A stretch of 59,036 bases of DNA from Labyrinthula sp. Ha. Lineage: Eukaryota; Sar; Bigyra; Labyrinthulida; Labyrinthulaceae. The notes beneath the pieces are model-generated. The model ran no database searches, was not told the DNA's origin, and worked only from the letters and a program-made list of their open reading frames with translations. The stretch spans positions 1 through 59,036 of the forward strand of contig JAALGZ010000094.1 of NCBI GenBank assembly GCA_015227615.1, in the 5' to 3' direction. The number at the start of each line of letters is the position of its first letter. Positions within the stretch are counted from its first letter, which is position 1. The position numbers and the translations under genes are program-made. Below, piece after piece: positions 33,704 through 42,836 of this stretch.

Positions 33704-36700
33704 ATGAAGAGAAAAAAGCAAGAAAAGAAAAATAGAGAGCTTGTACAAATCAGTATAAGAACTAGTCTGAAAGCATATTCCTTTGTTGTCGAACCTCCAA
33801 AGTTAGAATCTAATGCATGGTTCTTTTACCATTCCTGCTTATCTTTTCCAAGAACACAACTTCCATACAACAAGTCCGTAAGGTATGAAACAAATGGTTT
33901 AATTTGGACTTTTCAACCAGTTAATGGAAATTTTGAACTTTCAAAATTAAATTATTGTGATAAAACTGCAGCTTATGTTACTTTGAACTCAAAAATTATT
34001 AAAGTTCCCATACATAGAATTTATCCTTACCAAAATTCACATAAGTTTAATCCAGTAACTCAAAAAGTTCAAGACAATTATATAATAAATTTCATAGATA
34101 TCTTATCTTTTGAAAATATAAATATACCTTTTTTGTTTTCTATTTTTGAAAATATCAGTAATGATTTTTATGATCCTTTTATCATTTTTGGTTCGCAGAG
34201 ATTAGGTAAGAATCAAATTTGGAAAGTTTTATTTGCTATTGATTCTAGTTTATGGATTAAAAATTTATCTTCTTTTTCTGAATTTGAGAATCAATCGAAT
34301 TCAAATTTAACAAAATTCTTAGAAAGGTTCTTATTTTCTGGATCTTCATTAGTTTTTACGAATACTTTTTGTTACACTGAAAACCTAGCTTTTCCTTTCT
34401 TTTGTTTAATTTATTTAACTTTGCTTAACTCAGGTCAAAAGTTAGAAAATATATTTCACTTTATATTTAGTTTAAAATCTTTTGATTTTAAGAAACTTAA
34501 AAGTTGGAATCGAACTTCACGAAAAGAAATAGTGAAGTTAATATACTCTGAAAATATACTGACAAATGTTTTAAATAGTGGCTTAGAAAATTCATTTAAA
34601 CTTATATTAAAGCATTGCACTTCAATTGACGGATCCATCTATTTCACGTTCAAAATTTTTGATTTTCTCAAGAGCGTTAAGAAGATTCAAAATTTTCCTA
34701 TTTTTTCTCTCTTAATATTTTCTCTTTTATCTGAAGAAAAATCAGAAGTTATGGAACTTTTGCGAACAGCTTTACATGATAAGAATTTTATTTTAGGTTC
34801 CTTTTCTTCCTTCTTATTATTCAATGAGTCTGAAACAAAAGAAAAAGCACATTTATCAAAGTCAATTTCTCCGTTTACAAAATATTTACTTCATATAAAC
34901 TTCAGTATTTCTCAAATTATAGATTTGTATTTAAAGTTCATAACTGTCCTAAGTATACATTCGCTTGGAAAGTACTTAGAAAAAAATGCGGGAGATGATT
35001 GGAGACAGAAATGCGGGAGAATTTTGGATCCTGTAAAGCATTTAGACAGTGTTGATGAGATTCATCTTTTTGCGTTAAACATGTACAAAGAAGCTATCAA
35101 TACTATTATTTCTAAGTTAAATATTACAGAAAGTATTGATGATTCAACATTTAAAGGTAAAGAATTTACTTTGATAATAAATAATTTGGGTGAGAATGAA
35201 AGTATGGCCAATGTCTATAATGAACATTTGATGAATAAAGAGTATGAGGAAAATATCCAAAGTTTGATTAAACTGGATAAAAATAAATTTAATGGGTATT
35301 TGAAGAATGGAACTTCTGTGAATGAAGAGATTAATAAATTTTATGGAACAAGACCATGTTTTATTTTCAACATTTTTACAAATAGAAAATCAACATTTCA
35401 AAAATCAACTATTGATTATAAGTTTTTAATGAACCAGTTACAAAGACACAGTATAGCTGAGATGCTTACAGTTCATTCTGGGAAACCTCATTTTATTACT
35501 CGTTCAACACAACACATAAATCGTTTAGTTTCAAAGAAAGATAGAAAATTATTATCAAATGAGAAAATAATAGAACAGAAGCAGAAAATTATAGTTCGTG
35601 GACAAACAAAGTTAATTAAAATATTTTTTATTGTTCCTTCTTATTACAAAAAATTACTGATTAATTGCTTTATTATACGTTCAAAGGCAGCATCTACAAT
35701 ACAAAAACTAATTGGAGTGAAGTTCAAAAGACTAAGGGCTGCTAAACAGATTCAATATTTTGCATGTTCAATAGTATTAGCACCATATAAACAATATAAA
35801 TCAGCGTCTAGAATATGTGGAGCCCTCTGTTCTAAGAAAGTACGTTCTGATTATCTTTCTATAAGAAGAGCGGCTATTTTATTACAAAAGAATATTCGTG
35901 GCTGGCATGTAAGATACGGATCAGGAAATAGTGTGTTTAATGGAAAAAACTTAATTGTGAAAGTTCAATCCGTATTCAGAGGTTTTTTAACTAGATGGAA
36001 AATTTCATTATTGAAAATGTTGCTGTATAAGAATGATGAAATAATTCTATGCAGAATGATTTTGGTCAATGTGTTTTCTGTAGGGGTCTCAAATGAAGAA
36101 AATAGTGATTTCTGGGAAGTTATTATTACAAATAAGAAAAGAGTTATTATCAAAGACGTATTATCTTTAAAAACTTTGCATATTTTTGACTACTTCAAAA
36201 GTATTGAATTTTTACCAATGGAAAACTTGAACAACTATAAAATTATGGAGATGAAATTTTCAGAGAGTGAAATGTTACATGGAGTTTGTTTAATGCCGGA
36301 TACAGAAGAAAGATTTCATAGAACTGTAGAAGATGTTTTTGAAGATCGAGTTTGCACAACCTTTTCTGATCTAGTCCATTTAAAGTTTGATGACGTTATA
36401 AACGTATTTTTTCATGGTTTGATGGTGTATAAATTTGCAAATATAAATTCACAAGGAAAAAAGTTGGTTATCTTGTATAATAAAGAACTCTACTGTTTAA
36501 AAATCCCAACTGAAAGTAGATCACGCTCTATTGGTTTTGAGTCAAAATCTGCTTTTTCTGGTCCTGGTTCTTATTCTAGTAACGAAGTTTTTGAATCAGC
36601 ATCTGAAATATATAATTTAGACCATAAAAGATCTTTATATCCTATATCGCCATTAAAAAATACTGTAAAACTATTTAGCAAGATGGTACCAAAAAAAGAT

Positions 36701-38437
36701 ACTTGGAAAAAAATTGAATACATCCTAAGAAAAATGATTCGTGTACCTATAACAAGTGATTCTGAAGTTGAACGATATTTTAATTCTTCAGGTAGGTTAG
36801 AAATAAAAATTATTAATGATTTACTAGAGAAAAAACTAATGCAGTTTTCAATTGGTTTGAGTACAGTTTATGAGACTGATAAATTCATATTTTATTTAAA
36901 TATTACTTCTGGCCTGCAAAAATTACCACTGCTTAGAATTGGAGTCTATAAGAATGTAAAATCTGGTTTAATTAAAATAACGCCGTACTTATTCTTGCCA
37001 AGAGAACTTCTGCGACCTAATCCGCATCTTTTTCATCCTAGAAGGTTGAATGTAGATGAAGAAATTCAACCCAGAGAGAGATTCGAGCAGGGTTTGTACG
37101 GAATATTTATGTCGGAAGAGTATAGACATCGATGGACACCTCATGGGTTAGATCGAGGTTCAGAAGAGTTTAATGAATTTATAGTAGATTTACGTAGAAA
37201 TATCGTTCGTGAACGATATGAAAATAATCCACTTCAAAAATGGAGAAAAACTAAGAGGACAATAGAAAGAAAAAAACGAATTGAGTCATTGAAAAAGTTG
37301 ATTGAGAAACATGCGTTGCAAAAATATAAACATAAGAAAAAAATACTTGGACTGAATTCAAAGCAGTTGAAATCAATTAAATATGCAGTGATTGAGGAAA
37401 AATCTCCTAAATTGCTTAATAAAAAGTTAAAAAAGTATAAAATAAAAACCAAAGCGAAGAGTTCAAAGTTATTTGATTTTTTTAAGGACTTTTTTTCTGA
37501 CTCTGGACATGGTTCTCGATCTAGAGGCAACTCTGTATCCAGTGTTTCTAGTTCCATGACAGAAAAAGAAGTGGTAGAATTTGCACCTCCAGGTTCCACA
37601 GCAGAAAGTGAACAAATAATAACTAGAATATTAAATTCAATTCAACTGCGCCAATATTTAAACAATTTTAAGACCGCTAAACTTTTAGAGATTAGAGATT
37701 TAAAGCAACTTTCAGCTGAAGATCTTCGAGGTATGGGTATATTTAATATCAATCACTGTGAAATTATTCAAGGGGCTTTGTTAGGTTATGAAATCCATTC
37801 AGAAGAAACAGCTGTTGATGTATTAAAAGCTCTCTTGGTGAATGTTAATTTGAATAAACACTTGACAGGGTTTATAAGAGGGGGATTTACAAATGTATAT
37901 TCACTCGGATCAGAAGTTGATGAGAATGGGAAAGAAAAATTTGCTAAAAAATACGGAATTAAGGAGACGCAAGACTTGGAGAAGATTATTGAAGCTGTTA
38001 ATCACTATTCTCAATTTATGGTGGAATCTAGACGAAAATGGATTGATGAGATATCTGGAGCTAGTCTTGATCGAGAAAAGAAAGGATTAAAATGGGGTGA
38101 AAATAAAATGAGAATGATTTCTAAGTGGATAGTTCCAGAACAAGAAGAAAAAGAGGATAAAACTGAAGAAAATAATTCCGAAAACTCTACAGCTATAAAT
38201 GAAGAAAATTTGAAACCTAAAATTGACAGAGGAGTAATTGTCAAGGAAAAAGATTCTGGGCTTTATGGGTATGTAAAGAAAAGCATAGGGGATAAGTTAT
38301 GGGTAAGGTTCGAAAAGGATGATACTGAGGGGAGCGGCGATATGATGGAGCTGGAGGTTAGGGAGGTACTTTTTAGTGCTGTTGAAATAGTTGATTCTTC
38401 TGAATTGGATTCGGCGGATGATGATGACAGCGAATGA
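33704..38437 (+). CDS. degenerate myosin-like protein with IQ motifs and SAM domains
   Basis: 1577 residues, one open frame from ATG 33704. Residues 60-115 resemble a myosin N-terminal SH3-like region (TLNSKIIKVPIHRIYPY, then FNPVTQKVQDN). Residues 162-172 (FGSQRLGKNQI) sit where the P-loop GESGAGKTE is expected but lack the consensus. SGQKLENIFHFIF recalls the ERNFHIFYQLL block, IHLFALNMYKEAINTIISKLNI the ARDALAKALYxRLFDWLVxxIN helix, and SGKPHFITR (about 590) the NPHFVRCI block. Three or four IQ-like helices follow (about 655-770, for example AAILLQKNIRGWHVR and IVKVQSVFRGFLTRW). Then a region of unknown fold, a basic coiled stretch (1180-1260), a SAM domain (1295-1365, LSAEDLRGMGI), a second SAM-like repeat (1367-1430) and a small acidic Tudor/KOW-like end. 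It is probably an ATPase-dead scaffold; the myosin assignment is from motif order only. It is tail to tail with VPS54, 26 bp apart. Confidence 0.6.
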   Translation: MKRKKQEKKNRELVQISIRTSLKAYSFVVEPPKLESNAWFFYHSCLSFPRTQLPYNKSVRYETNGLIWTFQPVNGNFELSKLNYCDKTAAYVTLNSKIIKVPIHRIYPYQNSHKFNPVTQKVQDNYIINFIDILSFENINIPFLFSIFENISNDFYDPFIIFGSQRLGKNQIWKVLFAIDSSLWIKNLSSFSEFENQSNSNLTKFLERFLFSGSSLVFTNTFCYTENLAFPFFCLIYLTLLNSGQKLENIFHFIFSLKSFDFKKLKSWNRTSRKEIVKLIYSENILTNVLNSGLENSFKLILKHCTSIDGSIYFTFKIFDFLKSVKKIQNFPIFSLLIFSLLSEEKSEVMELLRTALHDKNFILGSFSSFLLFNESETKEKAHLSKSISPFTKYLLHINFSISQIIDLYLKFITVLSIHSLGKYLEKNAGDDWRQKCGRILDPVKHLDSVDEIHLFALNMYKEAINTIISKLNITESIDDSTFKGKEFTLIINNLGENESMANVYNEHLMNKEYEENIQSLIKLDKNKFNGYLKNGTSVNEEINKFYGTRPCFIFNIFTNRKSTFQKSTIDYKFLMNQLQRHSIAEMLTVHSGKPHFITRSTQHINRLVSKKDRKLLSNEKIIEQKQKIIVRGQTKLIKIFFIVPSYYKKLLINCFIIRSKAASTIQKLIGVKFKRLRAAKQIQYFACSIVLAPYKQYKSASRICGALCSKKVRSDYLSIRRAAILLQKNIRGWHVRYGSGNSVFNGKNLIVKVQSVFRGFLTRWKISLLKMLLYKNDEIILCRMILVNVFSVGVSNEENSDFWEVIITNKKRVIIKDVLSLKTLHIFDYFKSIEFLPMENLNNYKIMEMKFSESEMLHGVCLMPDTEERFHRTVEDVFEDRVCTTFSDLVHLKFDDVINVFFHGLMVYKFANINSQGKKLVILYNKELYCLKIPTESRSRSIGFESKSAFSGPGSYSSNEVFESASEIYNLDHKRSLYPISPLKNTVKLFSKMVPKKDTWKKIEYILRKMIRVPITSDSEVERYFNSSGRLEIKIINDLLEKKLMQFSIGLSTVYETDKFIFYLNITSGLQKLPLLRIGVYKNVKSGLIKITPYLFLPRELLRPNPHLFHPRRLNVDEEIQPRERFEQGLYGIFMSEEYRHRWTPHGLDRGSEEFNEFIVDLRRNIVRERYENNPLQKWRKTKRTIERKKRIESLKKLIEKHALQKYKHKKKILGLNSKQLKSIKYAVIEEKSPKLLNKKLKKYKIKTKAKSSKLFDFFKDFFSDSGHGSRSRGNSVSSVSSSMTEKEVVEFAPPGSTAESEQIITRILNSIQLRQYLNNFKTAKLLEIRDLKQLSAEDLRGMGIFNINHCEIIQGALLGYEIHSEETAVDVLKALLVNVNLNKHLTGFIRGGFTNVYSLGSEVDENGKEKFAKKYGIKETQDLEKIIEAVNHYSQFMVESRRKWIDEISGASLDREKKGLKWGENKMRMISKWIVPEQEEKEDKTEENNSENSTAINEENLKPKIDRGVIVKEKDSGLYGYVKKSIGDKLWVRFEKDDTEGSGDMMELEVREVLFSAVEIVDSSELDSADDDDSE

Positions 38438-38463
38438 AAATAAGTTACTGACACAGTTTCTCT

Positions 38464-40656
38464 CTAGTCTTCATTTGCTTTCAGAATTGTTTCGATAATA
38501 GAGTCTAAGGTTTCACGAATTTCGGCAGCACCTTTCTTGTCTGCTTCTCTTTGTATGCTTTCCTTTAAAGCGTTTTCCATTGCTTCACTTGGTGAATCTA
38601 TATTCCTTAGTCTTCGTAATTCTGATACGAACTGACTGAGTTGTACCCTGAGCTTTGACCTAAGATGCACATCCGACACATCATATTTTTCTATGAGGTT
38701 AATTACTAAAGTGTCCAACATATCGAATACTTTCTTGAATGTTTCTCGAAGCTCAAATATCAGCTTCTGCGTTCCGTAAACCCGTGCTAAGGTAGAGTGC
38801 ATAGACTTGATACCACCTAGTAGGTTTGTGAAAAGTTCCTCAACATGGTTCTTATCTTTTGCCGCCAATGAATTGAATAACAATCTCACCAGCTCGGCAA
38901 ACTTGCCTTGAAGGGAAAGTCGGTGCTCATTCAGTTTCTTTTCCCCTTTCAATAGGTTCCCATCACCTTGAAGTAAATGTAAAGGGCATAATATAGAAAT
39001 TGAGGCTAGAGCAAGGTGTTTGGCATTAATTCGTTTCAGTATTCCACTTTTTGTAGCTTCAGCACCCAAAATTAGTTTGCGTATCGAGTCACTATACTTT
39101 GAAATGCTTCGATTAATCTCCACAGTTACTGTTTGCGCAACTTCTTTGAATTGAAGAAAATGCTGTGTAAACAACTTATACCGGAAAATTGCAAATATCA
39201 GTAGATAAACAGAGCCCACACATTTGTAACTGTCTCGTGTTTCAATAGATAATACCTCTTTCCGAACCTTCCTCTTTGTTGTTGCACCTAATTTTTTGGA
39301 GGCGGTTTCCAAATCTTTAACTTGTCTTTCATGGACTATAAGAACAATATTCTCCTTATTTTTCTTTTCCAACACCAACTTGTCCAATCTCATAGTTACG
39401 GATCCTACGTGTTCACTTTGCAGATTATACATATGCTGTATGAAAGATGGCACTTCAACTTGCCGCCAGGCTTCTTTTTTCAATGTGACACCTAACACTG
39501 AATTAAAAGATTGAAACCAGTTTTTCACAGCACGATGTATTTTTTCCTGGAGAATATCCTCCATCTTCTCAAATTTTATTCCAAACTTTTCTTTTTCTTT
39601 TGTAAACGTAAAACAAGTGTCCAATAATCTTCCATCCAAGAATACTAAATCAGATTGAACACTCAGGATTTGCCCAACACTTTTTTCCGCAATTTCATAG
39701 AAATCAGTTTTGGAGAATGGCAACATTTCATAAATAATCTCAACATTGTCAAGGAAGCCGGATATATTATCAAGAACTTTGCTCAGAAGATCTAAAAATT
39801 CAGAAGGTGACAGCTCTTGCAACTTCTGGAGTTCATTTTGGTCATTTGCATTTTTGAAGTCAATAAAAAGAAACGAGATGATAGTCTGTTTCACCAATGA
39901 TTTCAGATCAGTTAATCCCGTTTCTTCAAATTCAATAATGATTTTCGCTAAGAAATTTGAATCCAAAGTTTCTAAAAGAGATTTAGTTTGGTTTGTATAA
40001 TCTAGGATTTCTTTTGATGAAAGATAACTATAATTTGATAAACAAGATACTTTATGAAAAAATGATGTCTTGAGCAAATCAAAAATGAGTCCTTTGAACT
40101 TTTCTAGACGTTTCTGCATTTCTGTAAGACACATGAGTAACCCAAACTGCTTCATATTCTCTAGATTCGTCTGAAATTCTTTCACTAACTCCGTGAGTTC
40201 AAATATATTTGCATTCCCTTTATCAAATAAGTTCAATAGAAGTTCATCAATCTCCTTTAAACGCAATATCTGAAGCAATACTGTTTTCATTTCCTCAACT
40301 CTTTCTTTCTCATTCTGTAGTCTCAATACCTCTAAGGGTAGTTTTTCTCTTTGGTTAACTACTTGTAAGCTTTCAGCCAATGAGCTGGCTAGATTCTTAG
40401 ACTCTTGAATTTGGTTGGTCAATTTTTCAATATCAGTTAAGATACTGAAGAAATTTTCAGCTTTATTCGTTGTCTTCTTGAAGAGAGAAATTTCAACAAC
40501 ATCCAAATACTTAGACAAGTTTTCCAAATCATCCCTATCTTCTTCTTTAGAATCAAATTCTAATGTAGATGTAAACAAATGCTCATTTGATAGTAAACTA
40601 TACCCCTTTTTCAAGTACTGATGAGGAATTTTTATCATACTTTCATTTTGCTTCAT
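38464..40656 (-). CDS. VPS54: VPS54-like subunit of the GARP tethering complex
   Basis: About 730 residues from ATG 40654-40656 (MKQNESM; the frame opens two codons earlier without ATG). The N-terminal part LSKYLDVVEISLFKKTTNKA with a following coiled coil and LPLEVLRLQNEKERV match the Vps54 N-terminal domain (compare LKHYLDVVEVQI and PLRVLQLNRLR in animals). The C-terminal half includes HLALASISILCPLHLL and KKLNEHRLSLQGKFAELVRLL, as in the Vps54 C-terminal helical bundle. GARP tethers endosome-derived vesicles at the trans-Golgi network. It is somewhat shorter than animal VPS54 (about 980), the missing part being mainly N-terminal. It has no introns that break the frame. Its promoter is shared with the divergent G gamma gene. 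Confidence 0.75.
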   Translation of the reverse strand: MKQNESMIKIPHQYLKKGYSLLSNEHLFTSTLEFDSKEEDRDDLENLSKYLDVVEISLFKKTTNKAENFFSILTDIEKLTNQIQESKNLASSLAESLQVVNQREKLPLEVLRLQNEKERVEEMKTVLLQILRLKEIDELLLNLFDKGNANIFELTELVKEFQTNLENMKQFGLLMCLTEMQKRLEKFKGLIFDLLKTSFFHKVSCLSNYSYLSSKEILDYTNQTKSLLETLDSNFLAKIIIEFEETGLTDLKSLVKQTIISFLFIDFKNANDQNELQKLQELSPSEFLDLLSKVLDNISGFLDNVEIIYEMLPFSKTDFYEIAEKSVGQILSVQSDLVFLDGRLLDTCFTFTKEKEKFGIKFEKMEDILQEKIHRAVKNWFQSFNSVLGVTLKKEAWRQVEVPSFIQHMYNLQSEHVGSVTMRLDKLVLEKKNKENIVLIVHERQVKDLETASKKLGATTKRKVRKEVLSIETRDSYKCVGSVYLLIFAIFRYKLFTQHFLQFKEVAQTVTVEINRSISKYSDSIRKLILGAEATKSGILKRINAKHLALASISILCPLHLLQGDGNLLKGEKKLNEHRLSLQGKFAELVRLLFNSLAAKDKNHVEELFTNLLGGIKSMHSTLARVYGTQKLIFELRETFKKVFDMLDTLVINLIEKYDVSDVHLRSKLRVQLSQFVSELRRLRNIDSPSEAMENALKESIQREADKKGAAEIRETLDSIIETILKANED

Positions 40657-40739
40657 CAACAAAATTAAATTTTGGGCAATTTACTCTCTGCCTGAAACAG
40701 CTACTCTTCGTTTTTGACCGTTTAACAAAGAGAGAGAAA
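40657..40739. promoter_or_regulatory. 83-bp bidirectional promoter region
   Basis: The whole space between the divergent ATGs of VPS54 (minus) and the G gamma gene (plus). It contains AATTAAATTTT and a short pyrimidine-rich part, and no other gene intervenes. Both genes must take their initiation signals from this interval or from inside each other's 5' ends. Confidence 0.5.
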
Positions 40740-40955
40740 ATGTTAAAGTTTGATAACTTGAAAGAAAGAGTGAAAAGAATGGAAAAAGAAGTGTTTTACA
40801 TGAGAAGAGCCGAATCAAAGAATATTGGTTGCAGAAGTATTCAAGAATTTGTTGGGAGTAATGAACTAAATGACCCATTATTGAATCCTTTGAAGGAAGA
40901 TAATCCCTACTGGGAAGAACCGACATTCTTTGAAAGTTATTGCATCATAAATTAA
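40740..40955 (+). CDS. heterotrimeric G-protein gamma subunit
   Basis: 71 residues from ATG 40740 (MLKFDNL), the usual size for G gamma (70-75). An N-terminal amphipathic/coiled-coil helix (LKERVKRMEKEVFYMRR) that would pair with G beta is followed by the family block NDPLLNPLKEDNPYWEE, to be compared with EDPLLTPVPASENPFREKK of human GNG2, and a C-terminal CAAX box CIIN for prenylation and membrane anchoring. The open frame extends upstream to 40587, but the added 51 residues overlap VPS54 and are not like G gamma. Its stop codon is 3 bp from the stop of the convergent gene at 40959. Confidence 0.8.
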   Translation: MLKFDNLKERVKRMEKEVFYMRRAESKNIGCRSIQEFVGSNELNDPLLNPLKEDNPYWEEPTFFESYCIIN

Positions 40956-40958
40956 TCA

Positions 40959-41774
40959 TTAAGCCTCGATCATTAAAAAAAAGCCAAAAAATGTATCTGG
41001 AGTATCCATGACACCCAAATATGCTTCCTTTCCTGTATTAAGCGTTCCCAACTTGACAAAGAAGTCACTGGCGTCACTTCCAATGTAACTGAGCGCCATA
41101 ACATGCCTCCCTCTAAACAATTTTTCCTCCATGTTCGCACCACCAGTGAAGAAAGGCATCTCAACAAACAACTTTTTCCCAAATTCAAAGTTAAATCCTG
41201 AGACTCCGAGCTTTCTTTGTTCATTAAAAAACACTTTCTTCGCCGAAATAGTTTTTTGATCGCTCTTGGTTAGGTTGAAGAATCGTGAAAGAAAAGACGA
41301 ATCATTCAACGCAAGAAGAAGATACTCCTTTCTTTTGAAATTATCTATAAAGGCAGATAACTTCACTTCAGGAAGAAAATCAAAAAGCTGGAAAAGAACA
41401 CTTGGTTCTACCTTTTCAAAGTCATAACTTCCTTTGTCAAGTTGTTCTAACATTGACTTTTGGACTTGAACAACTTTAGATGGGGACCTTAGCGTAAAAT
41501 GCTGGTTACCAATAGATTTTCTTGTTGCAAATTGTCCTTCTTCAACTTTTTCATTCACTGGTACAGCATTTGAACAGACGAGTTGATTACTGCGTCTTAG
41601 TGCTACTAAATTTGATACCTTTACCAAAGCTTTCAAAACAAGAGAAAGCGGGGCCAAGATATATCCTAGGAGACGAGGAAAATGGACTATCCATTTATCG
41701 TTTTCTTTAATTATTTGACCTCCAAGAAGCTTAAACGCAGCCGCATATAGAAGTAGTTTCTTAATCATCGGCAT
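40959..41774 (-). CDS. unknown protein with N-terminal hydrophobic region
   Basis: 271 residues from ATG 41772-41774 (MPMIKKLLLYAAAFKLLGG). A hydrophobic helix lies at residues 5-18 and a second at about 33-50 (LLGYILAPLSLVLKALVKV), so membrane association or organelle import is possible. The rest looks like an alpha/beta globular domain, with FLPEVKLSAFIDNFKRKEYLLLAL, GVSGFNFEFGKKLFVEMPFF and a C-terminal block ALSYIGSDASDFFVKLG. I do not recognise the family. It lies in a tight convergent arrangement with G gamma and 77 bp downstream of the DRC12-like gene on the same strand. Confidence 0.6.
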   Translation of the reverse strand: MPMIKKLLLYAAAFKLLGGQIIKENDKWIVHFPRLLGYILAPLSLVLKALVKVSNLVALRRSNQLVCSNAVPVNEKVEEGQFATRKSIGNQHFTLRSPSKVVQVQKSMLEQLDKGSYDFEKVEPSVLFQLFDFLPEVKLSAFIDNFKRKEYLLLALNDSSFLSRFFNLTKSDQKTISAKKVFFNEQRKLGVSGFNFEFGKKLFVEMPFFTGGANMEEKLFRGRHVMALSYIGSDASDFFVKLGTLNTGKEAYLGVMDTPDTFFGFFLMIEA

Positions 41775-41851
41775 TTCAATTATACTCTTATATTTGTGTC
41801 TTATTCCAGCTAACTGCGGTTCATAAATGTACTAATTTAATCACTTAATAG

Positions 41852-42469
41852 CTAGCCGTAGAGTTGTTTTTTTAATCCTTTGTCGAAGGATTTTACACTG
41901 GTTGCTAAAGTTTCGGCAAACTCAATGCCTAAAGGAGACATTTCTTCGTTTCCTTTTGTCTCTAGTTTTTGTGTCAGCTTGTCTAAAGTTTTCTTCAACA
42001 TGTTTGCAAAATCTTGACACAAGTCTTCCATTTTAATCTGGGCTTCATTAATCTCTTTTTCTTTTTGTAGGACAAGTTTTTGCCAATGCTCTCTCTGTTC
42101 ATTCTTTTCCTCTACGGAATTTTGTAAATTTTCTTCTACCTTTTGTTTCTCTTGTCTCAAAGTTTCAAGTTTTTCTTCAAATTGCTTCTCCATTGCTTTA
42201 TACTGCCTTGTCATGTCATGTTTAATGTCTCTATCTTCTACGAATTTCTTCTCGAAGGCCTTTTCCAGTTCTTGGACATTCTTCCGCAGATTTTCTTCAC
42301 TCACTTCTTTTTTTGTCGCATATTCTTCACGAGCTTCAAGAAGTTTCTTTAATGCCTCATTTTCTTTTTTCAAAAATGCAATCTCTTGCTCTGGTGTAAG
42401 TGGTTCACCATCAGCTGGTCCCTTAGCCTCCTTCTTTCCTTTCTTCTTTCCCTTTTTTTTCTTGGCCAT
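41852..42469 (-). CDS. coiled-coil protein resembling dynein regulatory complex protein 12 (CCDC153)
   Basis: 205 residues from ATG 42467-42469. It begins with a lysine/glycine-rich tract (MAKKKKGKKKGKKEAKGP), then TPEQEIAFLKKENEALKKLL and an almost continuous coiled coil to about residue 165, with a short non-coiled end. Length, basic N-terminus and coiled-coil layout match CCDC153/DRC12 (about 210 residues), a small subunit of the nexin-dynein regulatory complex of motile cilia. Coiled coils are easy to mis-assign, so another ciliary or centrosomal coiled-coil protein is possible. With the CDKL kinase it points to a ciliated organism. Confidence 0.5.
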   Translation of the reverse strand: MAKKKKGKKKGKKEAKGPADGEPLTPEQEIAFLKKENEALKKLLEAREEYATKKEVSEENLRKNVQELEKAFEKKFVEDRDIKHDMTRQYKAMEKQFEEKLETLRQEKQKVEENLQNSVEEKNEQREHWQKLVLQKEKEINEAQIKMEDLCQDFANMLKKTLDKLTQKLETKGNEEMSPLGIEFAETLATSVKSFDKGLKKQLYG

Positions 42470-42836
42470 TAAACGTAAATGTTAAGAATAAGGTACAAAC
42501 AAATACGAGCGAAAAATATTCTGGAAGCATTTGAAAATAAGCTTATCCTAGTTTGTTAGAGAAAATAGTATTTCATTAATCTTAAGGATTAGTAAATCTC
42601 TAAAAGTATGAAAACAAGAACACAAGGCTAGAATTTGCAAATGAAAGAAAGCGAGTCCATCCCCACTTGAAAACAGCCATTAGAAAATGTTCAGTTTAAA
42701 ACAAAGCAGAAAATGAAAGATTCTTGAGAGACAATCAGCGATTTAATGTTGTACGAATATCCCCCAACAAGTAGGTTAAACTCAACTATTCTAGCTTCTC
42801 CCTGTTTTGGTCTTTTCAATAAATAAGTGTAGTCTC
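42470..42836. other. intergenic, upstream of the DRC12-like gene
   Basis: 367 bp between the minus-strand DRC12-like gene and the 3' end of ALDH7A1, AT-rich. It should contain the DRC12-like promoter and the ALDH7A1 polyadenylation region. No gene or repeat is seen. Confidence 0.5.

Noticed and set aside
40587-40739. N-terminal extension of the G gamma frame
   Set aside because: The added 51 residues overlap the VPS54 5' end and intergenic DNA and do not resemble G gamma, whose normal length is reached from ATG 40740.
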